This document shows positions 11,330-22,030 of a DNA stretch of 64,000 nucleotides, piece by piece (within the stretch, counting starts at the first letter, position 1; each line of letters begins with the position of its first letter). Under the pieces are notes generated by a model. That model was not told where the DNA came from. It ran no database searches and was given only the letters and a program-made list of their open reading frames with translations. Source of the stretch: Diphasiastrum complanatum (lineage: Eukaryota > Streptophyta > Lycopodiopsida > Lycopodiales > Lycopodiaceae); assembly GCA_029204225.1 (NCBI GenBank), contig CM055109.1, positions 33,394,099 to 33,458,098 of the forward strand, given 5' to 3'. Made by a program: the position numbers and the translations under genes.

Positions 11330-12376
11330 CAGGAAGAAGTTGAAGCAGTTCTAGAGATGATCATTTGAAAAGATACATAAGCCTTCAACAAACCTTTCAG
11401 CGTGGCTCATCACCATTTGCCACTTATCAGGAAGCTGAAGGTTATTTCAATAACTTACTCAATAAACCCAAAACATAACCTGAACCCGAACTTCCTGAGA
11501 CTGTTGGTAATCTAGATCCAGATCCTAATCCTGAATCAAACTCTAATCCTGAATAAGATTATGATCCAAATTCAAATTCCAATCCTAAGCCAGAAATGGA
11601 CCCACCTCAACCATGATCCAATTCTAGTCCAAAAATCAAGTATCATTACTTCAAGGGAACTTCTTCAGATGACGTTGATGGTTATTTCTCCTAGTTTGAA
11701 CCCATTGTTGTTTCCAATAGCGAGGGAACGAATGTAGACAAATTATGCATATTCCTTGGTCTGCTACAAAAACAAGCCCATATTTGGTACAGCCAAATGG
11801 ATTGCGCAGCCATTAACACTTGGGACCTGCTGAGACACTAGTTCTGTGAGATTGGTTACTCTATCGGAGTGCTTGCACGTCTGAACCTATTCAAAAAAAA
11901 AAAAGGAGTCACTAAGAAGGTACACTTGAAAGGTGAAAAACTTAATTGGAAAATTGGTGGGTGTTTATCTTGTTGCAATGCAAATAGAATGGTACCTTGC
12001 AGGGCTGCCAAGTAAGATTGACAGGTACTGTCGACAAGGACCCATGAATACCTTGGACGAAGTTATTGCAATAGTAGAAAATTATGAAACGTCAAAGATT
12101 GCTTGGAAGTGTCGTTCCAACAAGAAGACAAAGAAGAAGTCATCATCTTTATCTAATGATTCAAGGTCTGAAGATGGTTCATCCGATAGTTCAGAGTCAT
12201 CAAGTTCTAGTGTTGATTTTGACACAGAGAGCTCAAATTCTTCCGAAGATGATAAGAACCACAAGAAGGAGAAAAAGACTAAAAAGAAGTCCAAGTCTTC
12301 CAAGGAACCATCTCCAAAATTGACCAGATTTGGAAGAAGAATATACCAAATCTCTCAAACCAAATGCAAGATTTAA
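11330..12376 (+). pseudogene. Ty3/gypsy gag, 5' two thirds, with Ser/acidic/Lys linker
   Basis: The first part is broken by stops, but shows a Pro/Asn/Asp-rich stretch, YFKGTSSDDVDGYFS, and the gag core residues LGLLQKQAHIWYSQM and INTWDLL. A clean frame from about 11933 then runs through WYLAGLPSKIDRYCRQGP, with LDEVIAIVENYE, to a low-complexity linker alternating serine/acidic and lysine-rich blocks. A +1 frame change near 12364 separates it from the zinc-knuckle part, so it is a decayed gag. Confidence 0.75.
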
Positions 12377-12867
12377 AAGTACAGATGTTTGAAGTATCAA
12401 ATAAGCGACAGAAAGTACCTTCTTTTGATCCAAATATCTGGTGTACCATATGTGGAGCGCCAGGTCACTCTAACCATGAATGTAGAGTTAAACAAGTTTC
12501 CTATGTTGAGAGTGCAGACGGAGATGTTCAGTATGTTTATGAAACATATTTGGAGGAGCATTGCCGTTATGTGCAAGGATCATCTACACTAGTGTTGCAG
12601 CCCAAACCAAAATTTGGACCAAAGCACTTTGTACCTGCTCAAATGGTGAACTCAAATCAGAAGGTAGTTTATGCACCAGTCAATTTACTACCGAAGAAGC
12701 TGGTGGGCAACTGTTACAATTGTTGCGCACAAGGCCATTATTCACCTGATTGCCCGGGGCATCGCCGACCAATTGGCTATGTCCCATTATGTTCAAATTG
12801 CTTCGGAGAAGGACATTTAGCTACAAACTGCCCAAAGCCTCAAAAGTCAAAGGTGCTGTACAAATAG
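12364..12867 (+). pseudogene. Ty3/gypsy gag C-terminus, three zinc knuckles
   Basis: A 167-codon frame continues the gag after a frame change. It has three CCHC knuckles: CTICGAPGHSNHEC, CYNCCAQGHYSPDC and CSNCFGEGHLATNC, which would bind the genomic RNA. Three knuckles are more than the one or two usual in plant LTR gags. The frame ends at 12867; neither protease nor RT follows, so the element is truncated on its 3' side. Confidence 0.8.
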
Positions 12868-12869
12868 TG

Positions 12870-13436
12870 AGGAGGACCATCTCCCATCAGAGCATTTTCC
12901 TTGGCAGAGCTTTAGCAGATAGTTAGTGGAACTACTTCTGCTAAATTTGGCAGTCGAAAATTTTTATTTTTTATTTTTTTGGGCAGATTATTTCTGGCGC
13001 CCAAGTTCCAACCATCCATCACCCATTTCTAGCTTGTTTGCATGCTCTCTAGCGCCCAATTCCCTCATCTCTTTCGTCTGTTCCTCCTTCCATTTTCAGC
13101 CCTCTTTTCACTTTTGTTTGCAAGCTATCCATCCGCTTCATACTTGTCACTTTAGTCCATTTTTGTCTCCATTTGCAGCCATTTTTCACACCTTGTTTGC
13201 AGGCTGTCCAACGCCCAACCTCAACCAAATTTCATGAAATTCCGACTCCGTTTGATATTCCAATTTGTCCTTGCCTCCTAGCTGTCCAACGCATTTTTAC
13301 ATCCTTCATTTTCACTATTTTCATTTGCAGAGTGCTGTCCTTTCTTACTTGTGATAATAGTGGATTTAATAAACTAATTTGGGGTGACGACAAGAGTCCG
13401 CTCTCTCAAGTTTTCGTCTATCCTTCCAGTATCATT
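12870..13436 (+). other. leader/LTR-like region with degenerate repeats
   Basis: T/C-rich sequence with three to four degenerate repeats of a 'ttgtttgcaggctgtcca' theme (near 13030, 13118, 13193 and 13278). It lies directly upstream of a gag start, so it is probably the LTR or leader of the next element. An ORF across it is low-complexity and not credible. Confidence 0.4.
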
Positions 13437-13865
13437 ATGGCACATTCACCTACCCCGAGTGAGACTACTCAGAAGACCTTATCCGATCAGTTTTGTCACA
13501 TGGATGAGACCCTTTCTAGCCTCGTTCTTCGCTTCGATACCGTTATGATTGGCTTTATTACTATACAGTCACAAATTGATTCTTTACAGTCTCATGGTCC
13601 TGGTAAAGCTCCTATTTTTCCTTCATATGGGACTCCTCTTCCATTTGGATTTCCATCTTCCTCTGCTAGTCAGCCTGGTGGTGGACCGTTCATTCCACCT
13701 AACCCACCTCCTGGTTTCTTTTCATGTCCCCCACTTCCCGAGCCACACTTTGCTCAAGACTTTCGTGATAGGGTACTGCTTGCTACCTATTCCAGTTCCT
13801 CTGACGGAAACTTATTAGAGAATTGGTTTGCTAAGCTTGATACATATTTTCAAATATTGATCTAG
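13437..13865 (+). pseudogene. Ty3/gypsy gag N-terminus, truncated
   Basis: From the ATG at 13437 the frame reads MAHSPTPSETTQKTLSDQF, a helical segment, a Pro/Gly-rich region, and then the first residues of the gag core (DGNLLENWFAKLDTYF). An ATG further upstream would only add low-complexity leader sequence. At about 13850 the sequence switches to the inverted E repeat, which supplies an early stop at 13863-13865. It is a 5' fragment of a gag, cut by the later repeat junction. Confidence 0.7.
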
Positions 13866-15740
13866 GTTGTTTCTCCAATAAGCACATGTAAGAGATGATT
13901 CAAGTGTCTATGGAGGTAGCATTTATACATATATCCTTGAAAATACTTTGCCATCCTTTGTACAAGATCAATTTCATGTTTAAACTTTTGTCCAAATCTT
14001 CTAATGCCATAATTGGGCATTGGAATTACTCACATTTGTAGAAAGTGCATATTCATGACTCGAGGTTACAAATTTCATTCTCTATTTGTAAGGAGAATTT
14101 ATATAGATTTTTTTATCCATGATGGTACATTTGTCTAGCAATTTCAATGGACATTGGAGAATGTGTACATCGTTATGAGCATGTATTTAAATATATGAGC
14201 TCAAAACTTATCATTCAAGATACTATACATAGTTAGGAATGTTTCTTACAAAAAGCAGAGAGGAATTTTATGGGAAAGGCAAAGAAAAGAACAAAAATTG
14301 GGTAACGAGGACAACAATAAACGGATTTTTATATATATATATTCTAGAAGGATATTATTAAACCCTGTGTTAGATAATGACTGGTAATTGTTAGATGATG
14401 TTGTATAAGTTTTTTTGGTTTAACTACGGTAACTAGAGACATTTCAATACTATTGCGCATTAGCATGTTTGTTGTTGTTTGCGATGCTGTGCGGTTTTGT
14501 AGTGTTGCAAGTCGATCCGGACGTACGATATGAGGGGGCCAAAGAGATGGCATTATTATGGTCATTAAAGATAGCATTAAAATAAAAGTTGAGCCGATGG
14601 GTGCTAGTATTAAGTGGTAATTAAGAACAAGGTGGTATACATGTCCTGTTCAGCAATGATGCTTGGTTAGTGACTAGACGAGGTAGAACTCATTAAGAGA
14701 AAAACTTTCGAACAATAATATTACCGCTTTTCATTTGTGTCGATCTCAATAAGACCTTCAATAGAAAATGCATTGAAATTGTAGTGTATTGATCAGTTGG
14801 GAAGTAAAGATCATGGGTTAGAGCTTATAAGTTGAGTGTGGGTACTTTGTTGTTCCATTGTTTCGTATGTTCCGAGGACATGGCTGATGAGGACATACGG
14901 AGCTGAAGACCTTTGTGACATACGAGACAACCTAGTGATGTGACCTATGAATGTTGTAAGGAAGACACGAATGATGAGGACATACTGAGGAGACCTCTAC
15001 GACATACGAGACAACCTAGTGATGTGACCATTGAACAAGAGTTTGGCAACTCGGTACATTTACAAGAATTTATTTGGAAAAGTCAACAACGGATAAAAAT
15101 TTCCAGGAGTAAGACATCATATGCAAGAATTTGAAATCTAGAACACAGACTACAAGATATTTGGCGTCAACATGGTGTTGTGAATTTTTGTTGGAACACT
15201 CTTACATGGTTTGTAGCAGTAGTTGGTGGAAGACGATGACTAAATTGTAAAGCATAATATTATGTTGTAGTTGTACATCATTTTGAATACCAGAATATGA
15301 TGAATGAAATGTGGTTGATAATCAATTTATGTGTACATGGTTGTTGATTAAAGATACTATACATAGTTAGGGATGTTTCTTCCAAAAGTAGGGAGCAATT
15401 TTACAAAGTACAACTTATTCGACGTCAACATAGTGTTGTGAATTTCTGTTGGAATACTCATAGTGTGTGGTTTGCTTTTTGCAGCAAGCAGTTGGTGGAT
15501 GACGCATGACTAAATTGTAAAGCATCATATTATGTTATAGTTGTACATCATTTTGAATAACAAAATATGATGAATGAAATGCGGTTGATAATCATTTTTA
15601 TGTGTACATGGTTGTTGATTCAAGATAATAAACATAGTCAGAAATGTTTCTTACAACAGGAAAAGAGGAATTTTATGGGAAAGGGAAAGAAGAAAACAAA
15701 AATTGGGTTATGAGGGCAACAATAATATTGGACGTGATTC
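13850..15740 (-). repeat. repeat E, copy in inverted orientation
   Basis: This is the reverse complement of about 58900-60740. Near 14585 the end of one E unit (minus strand ...ACTAGCACCC) joins the start of another (CGGCTCAACTTTT...). The copy also contains an internal near-duplicate of about 310 bp (15040-15360 against 15360-15640), shared with the 58900 copy but absent from the single unit at 38721-39682. No coding sequence is recognised. Confidence 0.75.
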
Positions 15741-15754
15741 CCCTCTTGAGAACC

Positions 15755-16132
15755 TTATATAGCCAATGTTAGTGCATCCTGAAGCCTCTTTTCTAAAACT
15801 TTGTACCTTTGAACACAAGCTAAAACAACTTCCTTCTTTTTTTGCTGCATTGCTTGCAATTTATCCAAAATCTCCTCGTCCTCATGCTTCTTCCAATATC
15901 GCTTCAAGAAAGCTCTTCCCAATACTTCCCAAGTCTGGAATTTTTGAAACCCATATTGGGAATACCATTGAAGAGCATTTCCCTTTAATGTTGTTGGAAA
16001 TAGTTCCAACTTCATAATAACCACTGTTTCGTGGTTTGCTCGTGACGACTGCCAAAAATTGGTGAATGTGAATGTCGGGATCATCATGCTTCTTCCCTTT
16101 GAAACGCTAGAATATTGATGTCGGAGTACATC
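15755..16132 (-). pseudogene. gypsy-type gag fragment, best-preserved copy
   Basis: The minus-strand frame reads HQYSSVSKGRS, PTFTFTNFWQSSRANHE, then the gag core LELFPTTLKGNALQWYSQYG and FQTWEVLGRAFLKRYWKKH, a lysine-rich coiled segment (QAMQQKKKE) and VQRYKVLEKRLQ. This is a PF03732-type retrotransposon gag. Its 5' end is interrupted at 16132/16133 by the CACTA-like element, beyond which the leader resumes at 20902. It stops near 15755, where repeat E begins. Confidence 0.8.
16130..16132 (+). repeat. 3-bp target duplication ATC, left
   Basis: ATC directly before the transposon. The same ATC follows it at 20902-20904. The uninterrupted copy near position 155 has GTACATCTATCGATACAAC with a single ATC. 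Confidence 0.85.
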
Positions 16133-16250
16133 CACAACTAGACATATGTGTGTTTTGCCACGCGAACCTGCCAAGCAAACCCGATACTTAGTCTAAATTT
16201 TGACATTTTTATTTATGTGTGGCACTGCCACGTGTGCAGTATCGATTGAC
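16133..16250 (+). promoter_or_regulatory. left subterminal TGCCAC motifs
   Basis: TGCCACGCG near 16157, CTGCCAAG near 16169 and the palindromic GTGGCACTGCCACGTG near 16220. CACTA elements carry subterminal repeats in both orientations that bind their DNA-binding protein; I infer the same role here. Confidence 0.55.
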
Positions 16251-17887
16251 CAAATTCGAGAAATTGTGTGCTCATGAAATAGATTAAAGTCGATTCCCAT
16301 CAATTTAGATAGTTCAAATCTAATGTCCAATACGGGATCTTGCTCCTTATTACTTGACATAGAAGATTGAGTGACTGAACTTGGTCAATCTATGATTTGG
16401 AACAATCAATTTTGGCCCCTGATAAATTGAATCTAGTCCTTGGGTAGGATGATTAGTCTACTACTTGGAAGGACAAGAGAGCAATAGTTCTATTTTAAGA
16501 AGAGATTACGGCAGCAGAGATGTAACATAGGAGCATGAGCACTTCAACAGATGGACATTGCAAATGCTCAATTTTTCCTTGTCCCCCATCACCATCTCAA
16601 GAAAAATCCATTTTACGCTCTCAACGGTCCTCTGAAATCAAATTTGAGTGTGATACAGTCAATTAGTCCTGGCGATCCTCTTAGCATTGCTGGTAGCACC
16701 TTTGCACAAGACCATAACCAAGAATTTTAGAAACAAAGATGTTTGATCCATTCCTCAATGCTAGCAATCATCTAACAACGTTCGTCGAGTTATTTCATTT
16801 TCATCCACTCAACACAAAGTCCGAAAATACCCCAACACATTCCCCTACGCTCTTGTCAATTGCTCCCATCTCCATCCATCAACAATCCCTTCACGAAAAA
16901 ACCCACCTCCAATCCCTCCTCGGATTCCACCCACAGAGATTTCAGATCTCTTCTATCCTTAATCTTCCTTCAACTGGCTTTAACCACACAACACACAACC
17001 ATGTTCCTCGAAATCTATTAGCTCATTGGTACCATACTTCATGGAAGTAGTAGTATATCTAGCATCCCTCAATGTATTACAAAGAAGAAGAAGGAAGATT
17101 GCGCCCAGCTTAACACATGTTTTTTTATTTAAAAAAAAACATTCCGACCCAGTACATTTTAACCCAAAAGGGTTAGAATGGGTTTCTAAGGGACACATAT
17201 ATAACAAATTAATTAATACTGTATAAACTAAATAATGTTCACAACTTATATGCGACATCAAACCACATACTTATATTTGTCATTTTTTATAAATCACAAA
17301 ATTCTCTTAAACACATGGTCATTTTGTACCAACCATATCAAATCATCTACTTGTCTGATATCAAATCGAAATATAATTAGTACTCATTTGTCCTTTTTTA
17401 AAAATCATCAAAATCTTCAAAGAAAACATGGTCCTCTTGTACCCAAAATATGTCATATCAATCACATGCTTTTGTCCTTAAAAATTCATGCTTAAAAATA
17501 TGTCATATCACCCACATGCTTTTGTCCTCAAAAAAATTTATAAAATAAGAGTCAAATCACTTTTTTAGTTCCATAATTTGTCTTTTTGACAAACCACTCG
17601 CTATATGACACCTTCCAAGCCGTAATCACGTATTTCTAGGAAAAAAAACTGCATGGCAAAAAAATGTGTGGCAGAGCCATGTGACACTTGAAATATGAAA
17701 ACTCTATATAAATGCCCTCATTCAATATTTTTCCACGCTTTCTTGTAGACTTCTTTAGGCTCTCACACTCAAGCTCTCACACTCTCAAGATTTCAATCTC
17801 TCATTTCTCTCTCTCTTTCAATCTCTCACTCTCGATCTTTCATTTCTTTTCACTTTTCTCCACTCTTTTCTCAATCTCTCCACTCTT

Positions 17888-17891
<4 letters not shown>

Positions 17892-17980
<89 letters not shown>
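17892..17980 (+). repeat. (CT)n(CA)n compound microsatellite
   Basis: About 55 bp of CT followed by 34 bp of CA, upstream of the transposon-borne gene. ORFs across it (Ser-Leu and Arg-Glu repeats) are artefacts. Confidence 0.95.
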
Positions 17981-17981
<1 letters not shown>

Positions 17982-18132
17982 CTTTCACTCTCCAATCTCT
18001 CTTTCTCTCTCACATACACACATCTTTCACTCTCCAATTTCCAATCTCTCTTTCTCTCTCACACACTCTTTCATACCTCCTTTTCATTTTTCACACATTT
18101 AAAGGTTTGCTTTTCTTTTTTACTCTCTGACA

Positions 18133-18134
<2 letters not shown>

Positions 18135-18229
<95 letters not shown>
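18135..18229 (+). repeat. (CT)n(CA)n compound microsatellite
   Basis: The second CT-then-CA tract, ending about 70 bp before the ATG at 18298 and so probably in the 5' leader of that gene. Confidence 0.95.
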
Positions 18230-18230
<1 letters not shown>

Positions 18231-18297
18231 TCTTATTTTTCACATTTGATATCTTTCCAAGTTCTTTTCACAACTTCAAATCTTTCTCTCAATAGTC

Positions 18298-19458
18298 ATG
18301 TCTACTAGCGATAGTGGAGCATCAAGGAGGAGGCCAAGATCCTCTTCTGGTCGAAGAGGACAAGCCTCGGGATCAGATTCCGATCGAGTACGAGATTTTT
18401 ATACTATGTTATCTCCTGAGGAAAGGCAAATGATGAAAGCCCATTGTCTTTCCGAAGGAGAATCCGATCAACAAGATCGTGGATTCGTTTCGACAAAGAT
18501 GTCGTTAGAAGAATCCATGAATATTTTCTATGACCTTGATGAGGATGGTTCCATCATCATGGACATTAGGGGTAAGCTCATTATCAATAGATTGCATGAC
18601 CTTACTCTTAAATACTTTGGTCACGATTTGTTTAACCCTTGAGAGCAACAAGGCCAAGGGGACAAAGATGAGATACTTGATATATTGTACCGTGAGTTTC
18701 CACAACCAAATCGATTTAATGACAAATGGGCAAAGACGAGTATGTGTATGCATATTCGTCATAAGCGCCAATCATTAAGACGATTATGTAGTAAAGGCAA
18801 GAAGAGACCGGGATGGGCATCTAAAAAAGATTGGGAAAAAATTATTTATAAATCCAAGCGTCCTAATTCCGAGCGCTTTAAACAACAAAGAGAGGCAACA
18901 AAATCAAGGCTTAATCTTTTAGGCCAATCTCACATTGGATCGGGAGGCAAGGCCAATATGCATGCCCAATTTGTAAGCAATTATCTTTTAGCTAATTGCA
19001 TTTCATACGTTTATTGTTTACCAATAATTTTTTGCTTTTTCTAATCATCGATTTGTGTTGATGTAGGTTGAAGATTATGGGTGTAAGTATACAAATGCCA
19101 AGTACAATATTGGATATTGCCAAGGCTATAGTGCCTTGGTTGATCATCTTGCGGCACATGGCGTACATCCAAGGGTAAATTTTTGTTACATAATTTGTAT
19201 TTCTCTTAGTTTTGATACACAATTTGTATTTCATTTCAATTTTATGACAAGTGTTTGGCTAATAATTATTAATTTGTTTTGTGAATGTGTATGTAGTGGG
19301 CATCCGCTTCCTTTGTGGAAGAAAGTACGGGAGGAAACCAAGATAAGAAGGGAATGAAGATGAAGAGGACGAAGGCGAAGGCGAAGGACAAGATTCAACT
19401 TCGGACAACAATGAGGGAGAAGATAGTGATGACTAAGAAGCCTACTCTTACTTCTTAG
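18298..19458 (+). CDS. CACTA-borne gene, Transposase_24-like, 3-4 exons
   Basis: The ATG at 18298 opens a Ser/Arg-rich start (RRRPRSSSGRRGQ), then LSPEERQMMKAH and an acidic segment. The same frame continues past one TGA (18640-18642) into basic sequence ending W..KDWEKIIYKSKRP, NSERFKQQREATKSRLNLL and SHIGSGG. That spacing resembles the 'F..KS..N..NR......HT.GS' pattern of plant Ptta/En/Spm proteins. Introns with GT...AG ends fit 18973-19066 and 19175-19296, both phase 0. A 72-nt in-frame intron at 18572-18643 (GTAAGC...TTGAG) would remove the TGA. The last exon reads to 19458. One base out of frame it encodes an acidic tail (DEEDEGEGEG...) ending at 19434, so a late frameshift is possible. 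Role inferred: DNA binding for transposition. Confidence 0.5.
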
Positions 19459-20001
19459 ATTTGATGTATTTCTAGTATTTGCAAAAGTTTAAAAAAAGGG
19501 TATTAGTATCAATGCTCTTTTCATGAATTAGATGAGAATATGTACACTTTTTTGAATTATGAATATGAACTTTTGTATTTGATCATCTCTATCTCATTAT
19601 GTATGGAATGATTGTTTATTGTTTATGTTTTTCTATTTCATCTTGTATAAATTTGTTGTAAATATATACAAAAAAAACATCAATTTTAGATGATAAAAAC
19701 ATACCTCATCTATTGTTTGAATGATCTTTAATTCCTTCTAAGATGCATATCTTTTTTTCTCTATAAAAGCAAACAATGAAAACCAAATCATTGTTAGATT
19801 ACAAATCGATCAACAAAATGATAATTGTAAGAATACAAATCAAAGAATCATTGTTAAATTAAAAATCATTAATCATTGTTACATCAATGTCACCAAGTTG
19901 AAGATACTATGAAAATGCACTTTATGACTCAAATGCAATCTAACAAAATTTACAATGCATAATATAGCTCATGAATAGACAATGAAAAACTAAGAAACAA
20001 A

Positions 20002-20214
<213 letters not shown>

Positions 20215-20411
20215 CTTTTTTATCAAAATTTAGAATGCCTAACACACCTTATGCATTTGCTTGGATTGTCTCCTTTTAAAATTGCATAGCTCTTTTCTAC
20301 AAAAGCCAACAATGAACAATCATTCACTAACCAACCAATAAACAAATCATTCACTAACCAACCAATAAACAAATCAATAAACAATGAAAAACTAACAAAC
20401 AAAATTATATC

Positions 20412-20412
<1 letters not shown>

Positions 20413-20446
<34 letters not shown>
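20413..20446 (+). repeat. (CT)n microsatellite
   Basis: About 34 bp of CT repeat inside the transposon, without the CA extension. Confidence 0.9.
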
Positions 20447-20450
<4 letters not shown>

Positions 20451-20457
20451 CCAATTT

Positions 20458-20880
20458 GCCGCACCCAATTTTTTTTTTTCAGAAAACTTGCCACGACGTG
20501 GCAAGTTTTTGATTGCTGATAAAATTTGCCATGCATGGCAAACTTCAAAAACTTTTTTAAGAATTTTGCCACTTGTGGCAAAATTCAGCATTCTGGAAAA
20601 AAATGCCATGTGAGGCAAATTTCTAGAATTTAAAGCGTGGCAGTGCCACGCATGGCATAACCATGCATGCAGTGCCACGCGAATTTAAAATTTGAATTGC
20701 TTTGAGCTCCCCCCCCAAAACAAAAAAATTTGTTCGGAAGAAGAGCTGGTGACGGAAAACTTTGAGGGCTTTGCAGTGCCACGCGTTCATTGCCATGCAA
20801 TTTGCCACATGATTGCCACGAACATTGCCATGCAAGGGCCGTCGGGTCAAATCTGGTCCCCGTCTTATGTGTGTGGCAAT
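20458..20880 (+). promoter_or_regulatory. right subterminal TGCCA/TGGCA palindrome array
   Basis: A run of imperfect hairpins with variable spacing: GCCACGACGTGGC near 20490, GCCATGCATGGC near 20529, GCCACTTGTGGC near 20569, GCCATGTGAGGC near 20604, GTGGCAGTGCCACGCATGGC near 20637, then single TGCCACG or TGCCATG motifs to 20835. These mirror the TGCCACG motifs of the left end and are inferred binding sites for the element's own protein. Confidence 0.6.
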
Positions 20881-20901
20881 GGGCCTATATTTGCAGTTGT
20901 G

Positions 20902-20904
20902 ATC
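20902..20904 (+). repeat. 3-bp target duplication ATC, right
   Basis: ATC directly after the transposon end. The flanking sequence then continues ctattgataca, as in the uninterrupted copy at about 155-180. Confidence 0.85.
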
Positions 20905-21643
20905 CTATTGATACAACATCCATCCCGTGAAGAATTGTGGATCTCCCTAAATCCGAAACAAAAGCACATGAAGACATTGGTCATGATTCTACACCTACAT
21001 ATGGTAATTCTGCCTACAACTGAAAATTGTTTCTATCTAGATTACACAACCAACTAGAATCCGATTTGGCAACGGATTTATAAAGGTGTTAGGTAAATTG
21101 TGGTAAATTGCTAACATACCGAAAGTTCCTATCAGTAGATTGTCGTAGAACAAATAACAAAACTATAACAGATGCAGTTGCTTTCGGTCCGTTCAACTTC
21201 CATTCCTCTTTACCCGAATATGATCTTTCCATTCTAAGTCAACAACCCTAAAAACAATCTTTTTGTGCTTTTTGTCCTATCTACACATTACTGAACACAC
21301 CCTAGTCATCCCTATAGCAACTTATGCTAATCCATCTACCTAACAACATTAATACAACTAAAGGTCTAAGTTCTTAAACAATCTTATACATACAAAATAC
21401 CTTAAAATGACCCATCTAACAGGTGAGTTGGTTTATTTTGGCAATTCTAATAATGTTGTAGCAGACACAGTTGTAGGCAAAGCTATCCCACCCAAAACAC
21501 TTCCAACTGGTGCCAATTCAAAATGTCGTAATATACGTAACAACAACTGATCGTTATCATTCACAAATCTTGAAACCAAATGTGGTGTTCGACCGGTCAG
21601 CATGATGTGATTCAAACATTCCCTGGTTAACAATATATAACTG
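20902..21643 (-). mobile_element. A-gag repeat unit, copy 2 leader part
   Basis: This is the upstream (leader) half of the unit whose gag lies at 15755-16132 on the far side of the CACTA-like insertion. It matches 1-1487 with about 570-600 bp missing at 21175. It contains the same short conserved minus-strand frame (near 21620-21433, with VNDNDQLLLRILRHFE and GSVLGGIALPT). At 21643/21644 it is fused to copia gag coding sequence in a continuous frame. Confidence 0.75.
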
Positions 21644-22030
21644 TTGGAGGGTGTACGTCTGAATGTGCTCTCCTTGCTCCATGCACGCACTATTCAACTT
21701 TGACTTCAGAAACATGATTCTTGACGGATTTGACGTCTCGAACTGCTCCTTTAGCACATCCCATGCCTGCCTGGGTGTAATAACATCACAAATGTGGGTA
21801 ATGATGTGATCCTTCACTGACAAGTTAATGAAGGTCAAAGCTTTCCTCATCTTTTTGTCGAACACTTTGATGTCTGCTTCATTTGGCGGCCTTCTCTCAT
21901 CACCTGTGATGGCTTCCCACACATCTTTCTCCATCCGTATATTTTTCATTTTGAATTTCCACACTACATAGTTGGAAATCCAGTCCAATTTGCTACTTTC
22001 ACTCAAAATGGACTCTCCCATGTTTGCCAT
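21644..22030 (-). pseudogene. Ty1/copia gag, truncated (UBN2 type)
   Basis: From the ATG at 22030 the frame reads through YVVWKFKMKNIRMEKDVWEA, DKKMRKALTFINLSVKDHII, AWDVLKEQFETSNPSRIMFL and KLNSACMEQGEHIQTYT, which is the plant copia gag core (UBN2 family). It then runs straight into the A repeat and ends in unrelated residues. The same gag is at 2960-3362 in poorer condition. Leader, primer site and LTR lie upstream at 22031-23621. No zinc knuckle or pol remains. Confidence 0.8.

Noticed and set aside
12926-13237. 103-codon Pro/Ser/Phe-rich frame
   Set aside because: Low-complexity leader sequence upstream of a gag; no domain.
13372-13400. Possible primer-binding site (TTTGGGGTGACGAC)
   Set aside because: Position before a gag is right, but I cannot match it to a known tRNA 3' end with confidence.
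17712-18308. 198-codon Ser-Leu/His-Thr frame
   Set aside because: Runs through two microsatellites and is out of frame with the real start at 18298.
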